A stretch of DNA of 64,000 bases from Neoceratodus forsteri (GCA_016271365.2 CM057451.1:369851501-369915500); one strand, 5' to 3'. Counted from the stretch's first letter, positions 1 through 11,754 are shown. The notes: generated by a model not told the origin, from the sequence alone. Program-made: numbers and translations.

Positions 1-1179
1 CATGGATTCACAGCGGGAAGCTCATGTCAGATGAATCTAATAGATTTCTTTGACTGGGTGACCAAAGTAGTAGACCAGGAAGGGGCTGTGGACATGGCCT
101 ACCTAGACTTTAGCAAGGCATTTGACACAGTCCCACACAAAAGATTAGTAATCAAACTAACCAGCCTGGGAGGGTTTCCCAGGGTGGTAGCCTGGGTAAA
201 ACATTGGCTGAACAACAGGACACAGAAGCTAATTGTATATGGAGTCCATTCTGAAGAAAGAGGGGTTACTAGTGGGGTACTGCAGGGTTCAGTACTGGGT
301 CCAGTCCTTTTTAATGTCTTTATAAGTGATATTGCAGAGGGACTGGAAGGAAAAATATGCATCTTTGCAGATGACACAAAGATCTGCAACAGGGTTGATA
401 CACAAGGAGGCATGGAAAGGATGAGAAGGGACTTGGCAAGGTTGGAGGAATGGTCAGAAGTATGGCAGCTTGGATTCAATGCAAATAAGTGCAAATTAAT
501 GCACCTGGGAAACAAAAATCCAGGGGAAGATTACACAATGAGGGGGGGATAGTAACAACAACAAAAATGGAAAGGGACCTGGGGGTAATCATATCATTTG
601 ACCTTAAGGTTAGCAAGCAATGTGAGAAGGCAGTGGAGAGGGCTGGGGGGATACTGGGATTTATAGGGAGAGGCATCACCAGCAGAAAACAGGAAGTTGT
701 TATCCCTCTGTACAGACAGTTGGTGAGACCCCATCTGGAGACAAGCATCCAGTTCTGGAAACCCCATCTCTGCAAGGGTATAGACAGGATGGAGGCTGTC
801 CAGAGAAGGGCAACTAAAATGGTGCAAGGTCTGCAAGAGAAGCCATACGAGGAGAGACTAAAGGAGCTTAACATGTATACCCTTGAGAAAAGGATGGGGG
901 GGGGTCATGATAGAAACTTTTAAGTACCTCAGTGAAATCAACAAAGTCCAAGAGGGTAGCATCTTTCGGAAAAGGAGATGTGCAAGAACAAGGGGACACA
1001 ATTTGAAGATAGAGGTGGGATGGCTCAGGGGCAATGTGAGGAAGTATTTTTTCACAGAGAGGGTGGTGGACGCATGGCACAGCCTTCCTGAGGAGGTTGT
1101 GGTGTCTAAAACTGTGGGAGATTTCAAGAATGCATGGGACAGACATAAGGCAATTCTTGTGGGGGGTAGGAAGAAATAG
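1..1179 (+). pseudogene. CR1 reverse transcriptase, C-terminal part, broken
   Basis: The product would copy LINE RNA into DNA at the target site. In frame 1 (1-552) I see the RT palm with YLDFSKAFDTVPH, then GVLQGSVLGP (GVPQGS with P to L) and the catalytic FADD at 364-375. The frame then shifts to 489-923 (thumb and C-terminal domain, with LVRPHLE and VQRRATKMVQG) and back to frame 1 at 883-1179. Both shifts fall in or next to runs of G (near 541-548 and 895-903). The N-terminal RT and endonuclease lie outside the window. With two frameshifts it cannot make a full protein. Confidence 0.9.
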
Positions 1180-1292
1180 GCTGTTGGTTAACTAGTATCT
1201 GCAGCTTATCCTGTAGGTAGGGAAATGGGCAGACTAGGTGGGCCAAGCGGTCCTTATCTGCCATCAAAGTCTATGTTTCTATGTTTCTATGT
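1..1292 (+). mobile_element. CR1 LINE, 3' half (copy C1)
   Basis: This is the 3' half of a CR1-clade non-LTR retrotransposon, cut by the window edge. The RT reading frame is open from base 1, and the last part (1180-1292) is 3' UTR. The element ends in repeats of the octamer TCTATGTT, matching the short 3' octamer repeats known for CR1 rather than a poly(A) tail. Its end abuts an internal piece of an opposite-strand LINE, so CR1 probably inserted into that LINE. The same 3' end (a block reading GGTCCTTATCTGCC) recurs in at least five other places in the window. Confidence 0.93.
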
Positions 1293-1765
1293 AAGCTGGC
1301 TGTAACCTCATCAGGACAGGAGCCAGGTGCGTACAAGACTGTATCATCGTCATACATATGTATAGCAGAGGATGGGGAACAAATAGAGGGAAGGTCATTT
1401 AAGAAGATGGAAAATAGGAGGGGCCCTAATACAGAGCCCTGGGGGACTCCAGCGCTAATTGGGAGGGGAAGGGAAATGGCATTCAAGATCTTAACTGACT
1501 GGGTTCTGCCAATAAGGTAAGCCTTAAACCAGTTTGTGGTGGAGGGAGATAGGCCAGCAGCTGGGAGTGAGTCGAGGAGAAGGGAGTGAGAGACAGTGTC
1601 GAAGGCCTTGGCCAGGTCGACAAAAATGGCAGAGGTAATTTGGCCATTGTCCATCCTACTTAGGATGGAGTCTGTGAGCAGTAGGAGAGAGGTGGTGGTT
1701 GAGTGATTTTTCCTAAAACCGGAATGGAAAGGGGTGAAAAAGGAGGTGTCAGATAGAACATTTTT
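1293..1765 (-). mobile_element. LINE-A fragment, RT core only (copy A1)
   Basis: An internal piece of the APE-type LINE called LINE-A here. The minus-strand frame 1271-1654 encodes an RT core: FVDLAKAFDTVSH, then GVPQGSVLGPLLFSIFLNDL and a catalytic box reading YDDD instead of YADD. In-frame homology continues to about 1765. No 5' or 3' element end is present. The left side is cut by the CR1 end at 1292 and the right side stops abruptly. It shares its wording closely with the copies at 3.2-6.9 kb and 7.3-11.2 kb. Clade assignment (L2/CR1/Rex1 group) is uncertain. Confidence 0.82.
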
Positions 1766-2212
1766 AGATTTTGATTTTTAGAAGATATGTTACATAATGA
1801 TTCATTTGCAGTGCATTTCAAAAACACATACCTTTCTTCATATTAAACACATTTACAAGAGGCAATACATTTATCTAACAATTTTTGTGATCAATACTTG
1901 CTGCAGCAAACAATAAAAGATTTATTAGGGGGCAGTGGAAATGTATAGGGAACCCCCGTAATTTTCCCTCAATTTCTGCAAAAAGTCTCCGCATTTTTGG
2001 GTACAGTTTTCTGCAATTTTCCAGTGGCTGTACATGGCACTGCCAGGTAGTGCAACAAATTGTTACTTGCAGGTTCTAAGTTCTCTTAAAGGGACGGCAC
2101 CTAACATTAAGCCCCATGCTTAATGTGTACTTCACACTACTCTCTCTCTCTCAATGTTCCAGATGACCTGGTGTGATTGGCAGCTCATTAAGAGCTGCAA
2201 TTATGTGGCAAC
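1766..2212. other. Unassigned A+T-rich spacer
   Basis: No reading frame, RNA gene or element end is recognised here. A sequence TTAAAGGGACGGCACC at about 2085 resembles the TTAAAGGRR start of Kolobok/T2-type transposons, but I find no matching inverted end nearby. Confidence 0.4.
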
Positions 2213-2455
2213 TGCCCTCCCCCAAGCCGGATCCCTGAATTTTAAAAGCACACAGTGTACACGGAGGTCGTGAGGGCCTCGCTTGTCCTGCCCTTCCCCA
2301 AGCCGAATCCCCGAAATTTTAAAAGCACACAGTGTACACGGAGGTCATGAGGGCCTCACTTGTCCTACCCTCTCCCAAGCCAGATGCCCGAATTTTAAAA
2401 GCACACAGGTACGAAGGCTACGCGATGCAGCTGCACAGCTTCAGTCAGCTTACTA
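2213..2455 (+). repeat. 78-bp tandem repeat, about 3 units
   Basis: Head-to-tail units with a period near 78 bp. The shared words CCCAAGCC, ATTTTAAAAGCACACAG and TGTACACGGAGGTC recur at about 2219, 2296 and 2375. The first unit is partial. The last unit runs on into about 48 bp that are also present in the copy at 2949-3075. Units differ by a few substitutions and one inserted A. A 26-codon frame (with EVMRASLVLPSPKP) stays open across single units, but nothing supports translation. Confidence 0.85.
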
Positions 2456-2948
2456 AGAACATTGAATTTGGCACCTTTTTGAACTGGAATGGTGCCGTCA
2501 GCAGAGATGTGCTGATAGTTTTGTGCACCGTTCGAATGTAAAAAATCCTGAGTGCAGCATACTCTTCGCTGGGAGCTTTAATTAATTAAGTTCCGTTGTA
2601 GCGGTTTCTAGCTATTCTGCAAACAGCTTTTATACCTGTTAGGCTTAAACCAAAAAAAACACTGGATGCCTTGCTTGCTGTTAGTCTCCCTCTCTAAACC
2701 TAAACGCTACTGCAGGGTTTAAGTAAATTATTCTGATGTATTATAATGTTGATGCTAAGTAGCTGGAACTGTGTTTCGAGAAAGACCACGCTTCAACTGA
2801 AACTAACTGAAATCGGAGCAGGAGACATTTATTTGGTCTAGCAATATTTTAGAGCTGTAACTGTAACCTGAGCAGATTTTAACTTAGATGTAGGGAGCTC
2901 TACCTCCAGCTTACCTCTTAATCATCTTCTCCTCTTTCTCTCTTCCCC
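2456..2948. other. Unassigned spacer
   Basis: Non-coding in all frames beyond short chance frames. It ends in a strong pyrimidine tract followed by CCCCAG at about 2912-2950, resembling a splice acceptor just before the repeat copy at 2949. Confidence 0.35.
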
Positions 2949-3075
2949 AGTGTACATGGAGGTCATGAGGGCCTCACTTGTCCTGCCCTCCCCCAAGCCA
3001 GATCCCCGAATTTTAAAAGCACACAGGTATGAAGGCTACACGACATGGCTGCACAGCTTCAGTCGGTTTACTAAG
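2949..3075 (+). repeat. Dispersed copy of the 78-bp unit plus its 3' extension
   Basis: About 127 bp matching 2330-2455 with only a few substitutions, about 620 bp downstream of it. It has a single unit, its left edge is exactly the unit start (TGTACATGGAGG), and it is preceded by a pyrimidine tract and CAG. The right edge is inside CTTCAGTC...TTACTAAGA, the same as in the first copy. Confidence 0.8.
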
Positions 3076-3566
3076 ACCCCACCGGCGCTATGTGCCGGCT
3101 GCCCCACCAACCCCGCCACCACCCTAGGTGGACTTAGCCTTATATAGGCTGAGATTATCATGTGATATTTTTGTAACAGCCCACTTTCCCCTTAGCAGAT
3201 TATCTGCTATCGCCACTAGTGGCCACCTTACAATTACAGCATGTTCAATATGAAGCCACTATACTTCAGTATGCTGTACTTGTTCCCAACCCTCAAATCC
3301 CTCCCACTTTCCACCTATCCTGTCACTCAGCCAAACACCAGCTCATAAGACAGTAGGGCAGCTCCCCCTCCCTTCCACACCACTGCTACCACAGGGCCTC
3401 TGCTTCCACATCTCCCAATAAACTGGGTACCAGGTGCATCCATCCTGACGACCTCCTTTCATGCTGGGCTCACTGTATTATGATTGTCTTACCCACCCAG
3501 AACCCCTATAACTGTCCAGCAACCTCGAGCACATAGCAAGTCACCAGGGTATACGACTTTAGCTAA

Positions 3567-6560
3567 ACACTGCTACTTCTTCTTGCAGGTGATGTAGAGC
3601 TTAACCCTGGTCCAACCCCCCCAATCCTGCCACTCCTATAAAAATACCAAGGGGTCTTAAAATAATGCACCTAAACATATGCAGCATCCTGAGCAAACTT
3701 ACCATCCTACAACCTAATGTTCTTACACTGCGACCAGACATACTGATCATAACCGAAACATGGCTGAAACCCCACAATTTGGATGCTGAACTATTGATAC
3801 CTGGCTACTCTCTCATTCGGCATGACTGGCATGGTAATAAAAGAGGTGGTGGCGTTGCCATGTACATTGATGCACAACCCCATTACACCCCTGTCCAGCT
3901 CTCATTGCCCATTCTGGCCATTGACTCCTTGCTAATCAAGCTCTCTCTCTCCCCCACTCAGTACCATTATATATAGCTGGGTCCTACTGCAACCCCGACA
4001 CCCCCACGCCACTCATAATGAACCATTTGAGCACACTTAAAATGCTTGGTTCAGCGGGCGAGTTGATTCTCCTTGGTGACTTCAACTCTAACTGGCTTTC
4101 CAGCACTAGCTCTAAGTTACGGCGCCACGTAGTCTCCTTAAATCTGACCCAACAAATTGCAGAACCCACATGATTGAATCATAAATCCCAGAACCACTCC
4201 CTACTAGACTGGACCCTTTCCTCGCACCATCATCGTATTCTCGAGTCAGGACTCCTTCCAGACTCACTAAGTGACCACCACACAATCTACGTGGTAAGGA
4301 GAATATTCATGCCCAAAGCTCCTCCCCCACGGATACTGCTCGCCAGGTCCTACAAATCCCTCGACCTCTCAGCACTCCTGCATGAACTGTCCAGCATGGA
4401 CTGGTCCTTCATCCCACAGGCATCCTGCATCGACTCTGCCCTTGACCTTTTCAATTCCACATTCTTAACTGTATGGAATTTCCATGCACCACTGAGAAGG
4501 ACCCGTGTAAGGGGCGCCACCTGCCCTGGGTCACCACCAATATTACTGAGCAACTCCATGCCAGGGACTAGGCATGGAAAGCCTATAAGGCAAACTGTAC
4601 CCTGGAGGCACTCCAACTCTACCGAACACTCCAGAACTCCTGAAACAGACTTCTACACCAGGCCAAGGCTAACTAAATCAAAGCCTATCTCCACACTAGC
4701 CTAAATCGCCCTGCGACTTTCTGGAAAACAATAAAATCACTAATAACCCCCCCCCCCGCTCCTTCCCCTATCCCTGCCTCAATGTTGATGGCTCCATCAT
4801 TACTGAACCAGGTGCTGTAGCCTCAGACTTTAACACCTTTTCACAAATTGCATGGCCTCTCTCCTTTCCTCACTCCCAAATTCCCACCCATGCCCACCTC
4901 TCCTAAAACACCCACCTCCCTGTCATTCGCCTTTAGTTTGGTCACCAAAACTGAGGTGCTAAAAGCACTGTGGGCACTAAACCCCACTAAAGGCAAATGC
5001 CCCTCAGGTCTGGACTCCAAAATGCTTTACTTGTCTGCCCCAGCCATCGCCGACCCTCTGGCCAAACTCTACAATCTCTCGTTCTCATTAAATTCAGTCC
5101 CATCTGAGTGGAAATGCACTACAGTCATTCCTCTCCTGAAAGGGGGTGATCCTTCCTCATCTGGGAACTACCGCCCTAGTTCCCTACTCCCCATCCTAGC
5201 CAAAATTCAGGAGCGCCTTGTGCTCATCCAACTCCCCCCCCTTTCTCATCTCCTCCTCCTTTTTCACACTGTACCAATCTGGTTTTAGGAAGTTGCACTC
5301 CACCATCACCTCACTGCTACGACTTACTGACACCGTCCTCACGGGTATGAACCACGGGCACATCACCTCAGCTATCTTTGTCGACGTTGCCAAGGTGTTC
5401 GACATGGTCTCCCACACCCTTCTACTAACTAAACTTGAACATGCAGGTCTCTGGGCAACCAGCACCAATTGGTTCCAATCCTACTTAGCTGGAAGGTCTC
5501 AATCTGTCTGAATTGTTCATCATACTTCTGCCCCCCTCCTGTAAATACCGGTGTCCCACAAGGCTCGGTCCTCAGTCCAATCCTGTTCTCCATTTTCTTG
5601 AATGACCTGCCCTCAGTATGTGCACACACATCCATACACATGTACACTGATGACACGACACTGTATGTATCAGGTCCATCCCCCGCTGAAGTGGCATCTA
5701 GACTGCAGGACAATTTCACTGCTGTCCGGCACTGGTTTCACTCAAACCAGCTCTCACTAAATCCTCCCAAAAACATCTCCCTAACCTTCGGTAGTAGGCA
5801 GAGACTCTCCCGTCTTCCCACCACCCCCACTTTCCACACCATAGATGGGACACCATTAGAGGACTGCACCTCCTTCCAGTACCTTGGGGTCTGGCTTGAC
5901 CAGCACCTCAACTTCTCAGGCCACATCGACTCAATGCACAAGAAATTGCACCCCAAGCTGGGTGCTTTACATCATAACAGGGGCTGCATCCCTCAGGAAA
6001 CCCGCAAGGCTATCCTCCAGAAAATTATCCCCCCATACTTGATTACGGAGATGTAGTCTACAGTGCTGCCCCCAAATCTACCCTAGCAAGACTCAACCCG
6101 CTCTTCCAGTCCTTCTGCCGGTTTGCCCGAGGCTGCCCCCACTCAATGCACCACTGCGATCCCTACAAGTCTCTAGACATTCCGTCGCTCTAGGATCAGA
6201 GACAGCTCCACAGTGTGAGGCTAACTACAAAATACTGGGCACAGTCCCTCCCCCCTACCTCGAGTCCACCCTCCTTGCTCAACCCCCCTTGGCCTTCTCT
6301 CTCTCTCAGGAACACTGACTTTCAGGAACACTGATTCTCAGCTGCTACATGTCCCTCACATGTCCACAGCCAAAGGACAGGCCGCATTCAATTACTGTAT
6401 GCCTAAACTATAGAACTCTTTACCGGCTGTCATTAGGCATTCAGATAACTCCCAGCAGTGTAATCAGCTCCTTAAATCATTCTCCCCTCCCCCCCCACCT
6501 GCTCCTGCGGGAAGTCCCCTCACAACACCAAATGACCTCATAGGCCACCTGAGGCCTCTG
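3567..6560 (+). pseudogene. LINE-A ORF2: 2A, APE endonuclease, RT (broken)
   Basis: Domains in order: the 2A motif; endonuclease N-terminus (3665-3976, HLNICSILSKL, ITETWLKP, RGGGVAMY); GDFNSNWLSS at about 4076; endonuclease C-terminus with SLSDHHT (4174-4310); RT fingers (4848-5288, with GNYRPSSLLPIL); palm motif A FVDVAKVFDMVSH (about 5377); GVPQGSVLSP and the catalytic box as YTDD (YADD with A to T, about 5645); then the C-terminal domain to about 6540. At least four frame changes and several stops separate these blocks. Family and order are clear, but the protein is dead. Confidence 0.88.
3570..3614 (+). other. 2A-type ribosome-skipping motif, canonical
   Basis: Translation gives LLLLLAGDVELNPGP. 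The last eight residues fit the 2A signature D-x-E-x-N-P-G-P exactly (core 3591-3614), preceded by five leucines. 2A peptides make the ribosome skip the final G-P bond and release the upstream product. They are known at the start of ORF2 in some APE-type LINEs. Here it stands about 50 bp before the endonuclease start. A TAA lies immediately upstream in frame and another stop follows at about 3639, so this copy is no longer translated through. Confidence 0.85.
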
Positions 6561-6947
6561 TGTCTGTCCCAGGCCCCCAGTGTCCTCCTTGGAATATGCA
6601 TGCCTGCACTCACTCCACTGCCATAGTATCCCTCTGTATAATAGGGTGTGACCTCAAGTATACAGGCACTTTTCGGACTAGATGTGTTGCTGAACCACTG
6701 AACTTGCTAGCTAGTTAACCTAATTTACTGCATTCTGTATTAACTGGGTGCCTCAGTGCTCTAAGCTATAGTTCTTGTGTTGCTACTTGTATCCCTATAG
6801 CACCTGTGTTGTTGCTGTATTGTACTGTAATTTCTGTGTATCATCAGATGTTGTCTACACCCTTTTACCCCTCCCCCCAGGACGCATCTGAAATTGAGCA
6901 GTACTCTGCTCAGTATGCCTTCCTGGTGAAACTCTTAAATAAATAAA

Positions 6948-7263
6948 TTCAAGGACAAAAGCATCAATGGGAATCATAATTAACACTCCACTGTTAGGCT
7001 TTTCAGCTAGTGTTAAGGGTGTGACCAAGGGTAGCTTCAAGTTTTCTGAATGTGTCTCTGTCTGACTGCTTGTCCCACATTATTAAGACCAGTGTTTCTT
7101 ATTTCCTAACATTTTGAGTGTCTGTATCCAACATTTCGGTGACAAAATGCTATGAGGTATACAAGGAGGCATTACTTAGTACAGATTACAAAGGCATTAA
7201 ACACAAATAAAAAAAAACTGACAATGAGCTGTCTCAGCTTATAGCAACTCTTTCATTTGCTGC
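6948..7263. other. Spacer between two LINE 3' ends
   Basis: Non-coding, A+T-rich, no recognised element. It is the only DNA between the facing 3' tails of A2 and A3, so it is probably what remains of the original target locus. Confidence 0.4.
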
Positions 7264-7652
7264 TATTTATTTATTTATTTAAGCGTTTCACCAGGAAGGC
7301 ATGCTGAGCAGAGTACTGCTTGATTCCAGGTGCGTCCTGAGGGACAGGGGAAGGGAGAACACAATACAAATACATAATTCAATAGGACAGTTTGTGTTAG
7401 ACACAGATAAACATCTCTTAAAATAGATTACAGCTTGAACAGAGCAAATCAAACCAGCTGCAACAAGGTACATAGGAACAATGCATGTGAACAATGCAAT
7501 ACAGTGCAACGTCATACTGCCATATTATTCCAACTAGAGGAGGAGCAGCGATTAGATTAGACACATGTTCAGGTGGGAGAGAAATGATCTGTGAGGTGAG
7601 CGTAGAGGTATCGGTCAGTAGGGGCCTGCCTTATATCAGCTGGGAGGGAGTT

Positions 7653-10509
7653 TCACAGCTTCGGCATGCAATATCTGAAGGCTGACTGGCCTGCGTTGGT
7701 GGACATGTGTCGGGCAGATAAGAATCTGGTATTACTGTGCCTGAGTGAGTAAGCTATCAGGGGAGTGGCTGAAAGTGCAGAGTAGAGGTAGAGGGGCAGG
7801 ACCTGGGAGCAGAACTTGGCTGTGAAACAGGTGCAGGGTGTTAGGCGGCAGTCCTGCAGTGAGGGGAAGCCCAGTGACTGATTCAGGACACAATGATGGG
7901 TAGAGTAGGGACAGTTGAGGGCCAAACGACAGAAGGCATGGAAGAGTGAGTCCAGTCTGGCCAGGGTGGACTTAGAAGCGGCACTATAGACTACATCCTC
8001 ATAGTCAATGACTGGCAGTATCATTTTCTGTACCATAGCATGGCGAGCCGGCAGTGGGATGCAACCATGATTATGATAGAGAGCGCCCAGTCTGGGGTGC
8101 AGTTTTTTGTGGATGGCATCGATATGCACAGAAAAGTCTAGGTGCTAGTCAAGACAGATCCCAAGATACCTAAAGGAGGAGCTGTCCTCCAGAGTTGTCT
8201 CATCGAGGGTGTGGAAAGCGGGGGTGGAGGGGAACCTCAAGAGTCTCTGCCTTGTGCCGATGGTCATGGAGATGGTTTTCTTGGCATTGAGGTGAAGCTG
8301 ATTTGAGCAAAACCAGAGCTGGACATTGTTGAAGTCCTGCTGGAGTCTGGTCGCCACATCAGAGGTCAATGGGCCGGATGTATACAGCACCATGTAATCA
8401 GCATACTTGTGAATGGATGTGTGTGGGCAGGTAGAGGGCAGATCATTGAGGAAGACAGAGAACAGGAGCAGCCCTAGTACTGAGCCCTATGGCACTCCTG
8501 TTGTGCTGGGGAGAGGTGAAGAGGTTGAGCTACCAATTCTGACTGATTGTGACCGGCCTACCAGATATGAGCGGAACCATTCTGTAGCTGGGTCAGAAAG
8601 TCCTGCATTGTGGAGTTTGGTCATAAGAAGGGGGTGGGAGACAGTGTTGCATGCCTTTGTGAGGTCGACAAAAATTGCCGAGGTGACATGGCCTTTGTCC
8701 ATGGCAGAGAGAATGCTGTCGGTGAGCCTCAGCAGGGAGGTGGTGGTGGAGTGGGACTTCCTGAAGCCAGACTGGTAAGGCGTAAAGAAGGATGAGGAGT
8801 CGAGGTAGGATGAGAGTTGAGAGAGGACAAGGTGTTCCAGGAGCTTAGCCAGTATAGGGAGGAGGAAAATAGGGCAGAAGTTGCCTGGGGCAGAGAGATC
8901 CCCGCCTTTGGGGAGAGGGATGACGGTGGCATGCTTCCACTCAGATGGGATGGAGGCTAGAGAGAAAGATAGATTGAAAAGAGCAGCCTGTGGGGTGGCA
9001 GTGACCGGGGCCAATAAGTACAATATTTTAGCATCAAGGCCAGAGGGGCGTTTGCCCTTAGAAGGGTTTAGCACCTGCAGGACGTTTAGTACCTCTTGTA
9101 GGGCGACAGGGCAGAAGGAGAAGTAGGAGGTGGATGGAGGGTCTTTGGTGGTGTTGTGAGGTGGAGGAGGAGGTTGCTGCTGGGAGAGAGGCCAGCAGTG
9201 TCAAGGTACAACTGGTGAAAAATGTATTGAAGGCGGAGGCCACAGCGGGAGGGTCTGTAACATTGGAACCTCCTATGTTTAAGGCAGGAGTAGAGGGCAG
9301 GGAAGGTGGAGAGAGAAGCAATTTGATCACCTTCCAGAATTAAGCAGGGTGGGTAAGATCTGAGTGCAGAGCTGATTTAAAGAACTTTGCTTTAGCCTGG
9401 TGGATTAACCTTGTGCATGAGTTACGAAGTACACGGTAGTTTAGGTGGTCAAGGGGAGAGCCAGAGATCATGAAGGATTTCCACGCTAGGTCCCTTACTC
9501 TGAGGTTTGCAATGATATCTGCTGTAATCCAGGGGAGGTGGGCACCTCTCACCCTTGACCATCTGAGAGGGTCGTAGAAGTCCCAGACAGCTAGGAACCT
9601 GGTTTTGAAGCATTTTAGTGCTGAGTCCAGGGAGGTGGCCTGGTGGATGGGGGACCAGTTGGTAGTGGCCAGGGCATGGAGAAGAGAGGGGAGATCAAGG
9701 GATTTATAGGACCTGGTCAGGAGGATGTGTTGGGGGGGCAGCTTTATGTCTGGAGATTTTCCTGACCATATATGTCATGTGGTGGTCACTTAGGGCATCA
9801 GGTAAGAGGCCAGAGGCAATTGTCCTGTGAGGGTGGGAGGTGAGGGACCAGTCAAGGAGTGAGTGGTTTAGTGATTTGTGGTTCAGGCGAGTGGGCTCTA
9901 TGACCATTTGGGAAAGATTTAGGGTGGCTACTAGGTTATGAAGGATGGCATTCCCGGTTGGAGAGCCAATTCATGTTAAAATCTCCAAGGATGTGTAGCT
10001 CACCCCCAGGGGCCAAAGATTTTAGGGTGCCAGGGTGTTCCAAGATGGTCGGCAGGGGTGCGTCAGGTGCACAGTAGGAGCCCGCAACAAAGAGGGGAGC
10101 TGTGTGAGGAAGTGATAGCTTGATCAATAGTGAGTCAATGGTCTTTGTGGGCATAGGTACTGGGATTAGGGTGAACTGAAGTGCAGATGCGACATACATG
10201 GTAATGCCGTCACCTCTTTTTCGGCCAGGTCGATCATGACAAATGATAGTATACCCCCGGGATAGCCACTACAGTGTCATTATTGTGAGGTTTTAGCCAG
10301 GATTCTGAGATGATCACACCATCTGGTTAGAGGGAAAGGATGGCTGGCTGCAGCAGGGTGAGTTTGGGCAGCAAGCTGCAAATATGGAGATGGACCAGTT
10401 TCAGTCCTCTTGGGAGTTGCAGTGTGGGTGAGGCAGGCCTAGTGTGGTGGGAGATGGGACCAGTGTTTTGCTGTATGTTCTCAGATGTGAGTAGCAGGAG
10501 AAAGATCAA
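7653..10509 (-). pseudogene. LINE-A ORF2 (A3): degraded 2A, endonuclease, RT
   Basis: From the 5' side: a degraded 2A (10456-10500) in frame with the endonuclease start (HLHICSLLPKL); endonuclease core GDFNMNWLS (about 9965); SDHHMTY (about 9770); linker 9340-9552; RT (8487-9074) with SGLDAKILYL, PYQSGFRKSHSTTTSLLRL and motif A as FVDLTKACNTV (usual AFDTV altered); then the catalytic box as YADY at about 8383-8394, the second aspartate lost; then the C-terminal domain (7653-8129), with HKKLHPRLGALYHNHG. Frames change several times. Loss of the YADD aspartate alone should abolish polymerase activity. Confidence 0.88.
10456..10500 (-). other. Degenerate 2A-type motif
   Basis: Reads LLLLTSENIQQNTGP, aligning residue by residue with the intact motif in A2 but with G to E, D to N, E to Q and P to T. 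It is in one open frame with the endonuclease start (10327-10509). That confirms the position of the 2A in this LINE family even though this copy could not skip. Confidence 0.65.
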
Positions 10510-11033
10510 TAGTTTGGATAAGGGCCATGACCCAGGGGCTTATGGGTAGGAACTGCTGCTGGCTTAGTAGGAGCAGCTCTGACCTGGGTTAGTGTGTATA
10601 GGGGTATTTGGCCTGCGTGGAAAGAGGGCAGGAGGATGGTGGACCGTGTGGCTAGGTATAGTAGAGGAGCCTCAGGGGGTCGAAATGCAGAGGAGGTAAC
10701 TGCTGGAGATGACCCAGCAGTTGGGGTACACAGTATAGGCTGGCAGTCCTTCATGGTGGGGTAAGAGGCGGGAGGAAGAGACACCTTGGGAGCCAGAAGG
10801 GAGATCATTACTACAATTGTCAGCATAATTACACAGTAAGAGAGCTACTTGCGGTAGGGCGTTGGATTAGAAGCTTGTATACTGCCCCTAGTGGAAGGAT
10901 AGGATAGCCTGCTAATGGGAAAAAGAGCTGATTGGCTCTGAGCGCCATGTGTGTCTTGCTGTATAGGTAGATGCTCACCAAGGGTGGTTGGGGGACGGTG
11001 AGGCAGCAGACTCGAAGCGTCGACAGGGACATT

Positions 11034-11200
11034 TCCTAGCCATTGGGACACAGGCTCTGTTGGAGCTCTGCAGCGTTGCCTCATTGCGTACCTTAATTGC
11101 TTGGGGTGGTATCCAGTTCTCAGTGAGTTGCAACTCTAGGGAGGACCCTTTGTTTCCTGGCCCTCGCGACCTTCACCTGCGGGGGGAGCGTTTGCTGTAG
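11034..11200 (-). repeat. LINE-A 5' block, unit 1
   Basis: About 167 bp from CCTAGCCATTGGGA to GTTTGCTG. It is matched at 11813-11971 with scattered substitutions, including CCTTTGTTTCCTGGCCC and GGTGGTATCCAG. It is likely part of the LINE-A 5' UTR or promoter. Confidence 0.75.
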
Positions 11201-11754
11201 AAAGTGGAAACAAGAATGTTAACTTTAAGGTAGGCAAGTGAGGGGCTTTCTGAGGAACAAGGGGGGGGGTCAGAGTTTGAAACCCGAGAACAGTCAAGGG
11301 GCCGGCAAGATATGGTGCCTAAACCTGCACTAGTACAATTTGAATCTACTACTGCTGTCCATAAACATTTGAGTTGCTAAGAAAGATAGCATTTTAGCCC
11401 TCTTAATTTACAGGAAATAACTTAGCTAGTTGTGTAGCATTGAGAGAAATCAGAATATGTAGCACAGAGAGAACTAAAACAGCTGGCTGCTAGCAATTTA
11501 AATTGTTAAGTATTTAAAGTACTCAGAAAAATACATAGGTTTAACAGTAGATTCGAGTAGCTGAATTATTTGGCTACTCATAATTTAAGTCAGTAAGTAT
11601 GCAGCAATACAGGTTAGGCAGTTCATTGGTAAAGGGGGAGAGAACCACTAAACAAACCACTAATGCCGTAAATTACACAACAAAAATAGGTAGGTTTGAC
11701 AAATATATTCGGAGAACAAAATAGTACAGAAAACTATCTCCATTAGTCTGCCGA
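11201..11754. other. A+T-rich spacer within LINE-A 5' repeats
   Basis: No coding potential and no recognised element. It separates two 168-bp direct copies (11034-11200 and 11813-11971) and may simply be part of a long 5' UTR unit of about 780 bp. Confidence 0.4.

Larger units (their letters stand above)
3181..6947 (+). mobile_element. LINE-A, long copy (A2), tail-to-tail with A3
   Basis: A long copy of LINE-A on the plus strand. The 5' UTR contains the block TTAGCAGATTAT then CCACTAGTGG (3194-3222), which is also in the 5' UTRs of A3 and LINE-B. Next come a 2A-like peptide, an APE endonuclease, RT and a 3' UTR. The 3' end reads CCTTCCTGGTGAAACTC followed by (TAAA)n at about 6930-6947. The same 3' end in inverse orientation starts copy A3 at 7264, so the two copies face each other across a 316-bp spacer. 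The exact 5' boundary is uncertain (3080-3200). Confidence 0.85.
7264..11200 (-). mobile_element. LINE-A, long copy (A3), with 5' UTR
   Basis: Minus-strand LINE-A. The 3' end is at 7264, where the plus strand shows (ATTT)n then GTTTCACCAGGAAGGC. Coding blocks run from about 10509 down to 7653. The 5' UTR extends past 10830 and holds the block with CTGCCCCTAGTGG at 10881-10894, shared with A2 and LINE-B. A 168-bp block near its 5' end (11034-11200) recurs at 11813-11971, and part of it again split around LINE-B, so the 5' region probably originally reached to about 17240. Confidence 0.85.
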
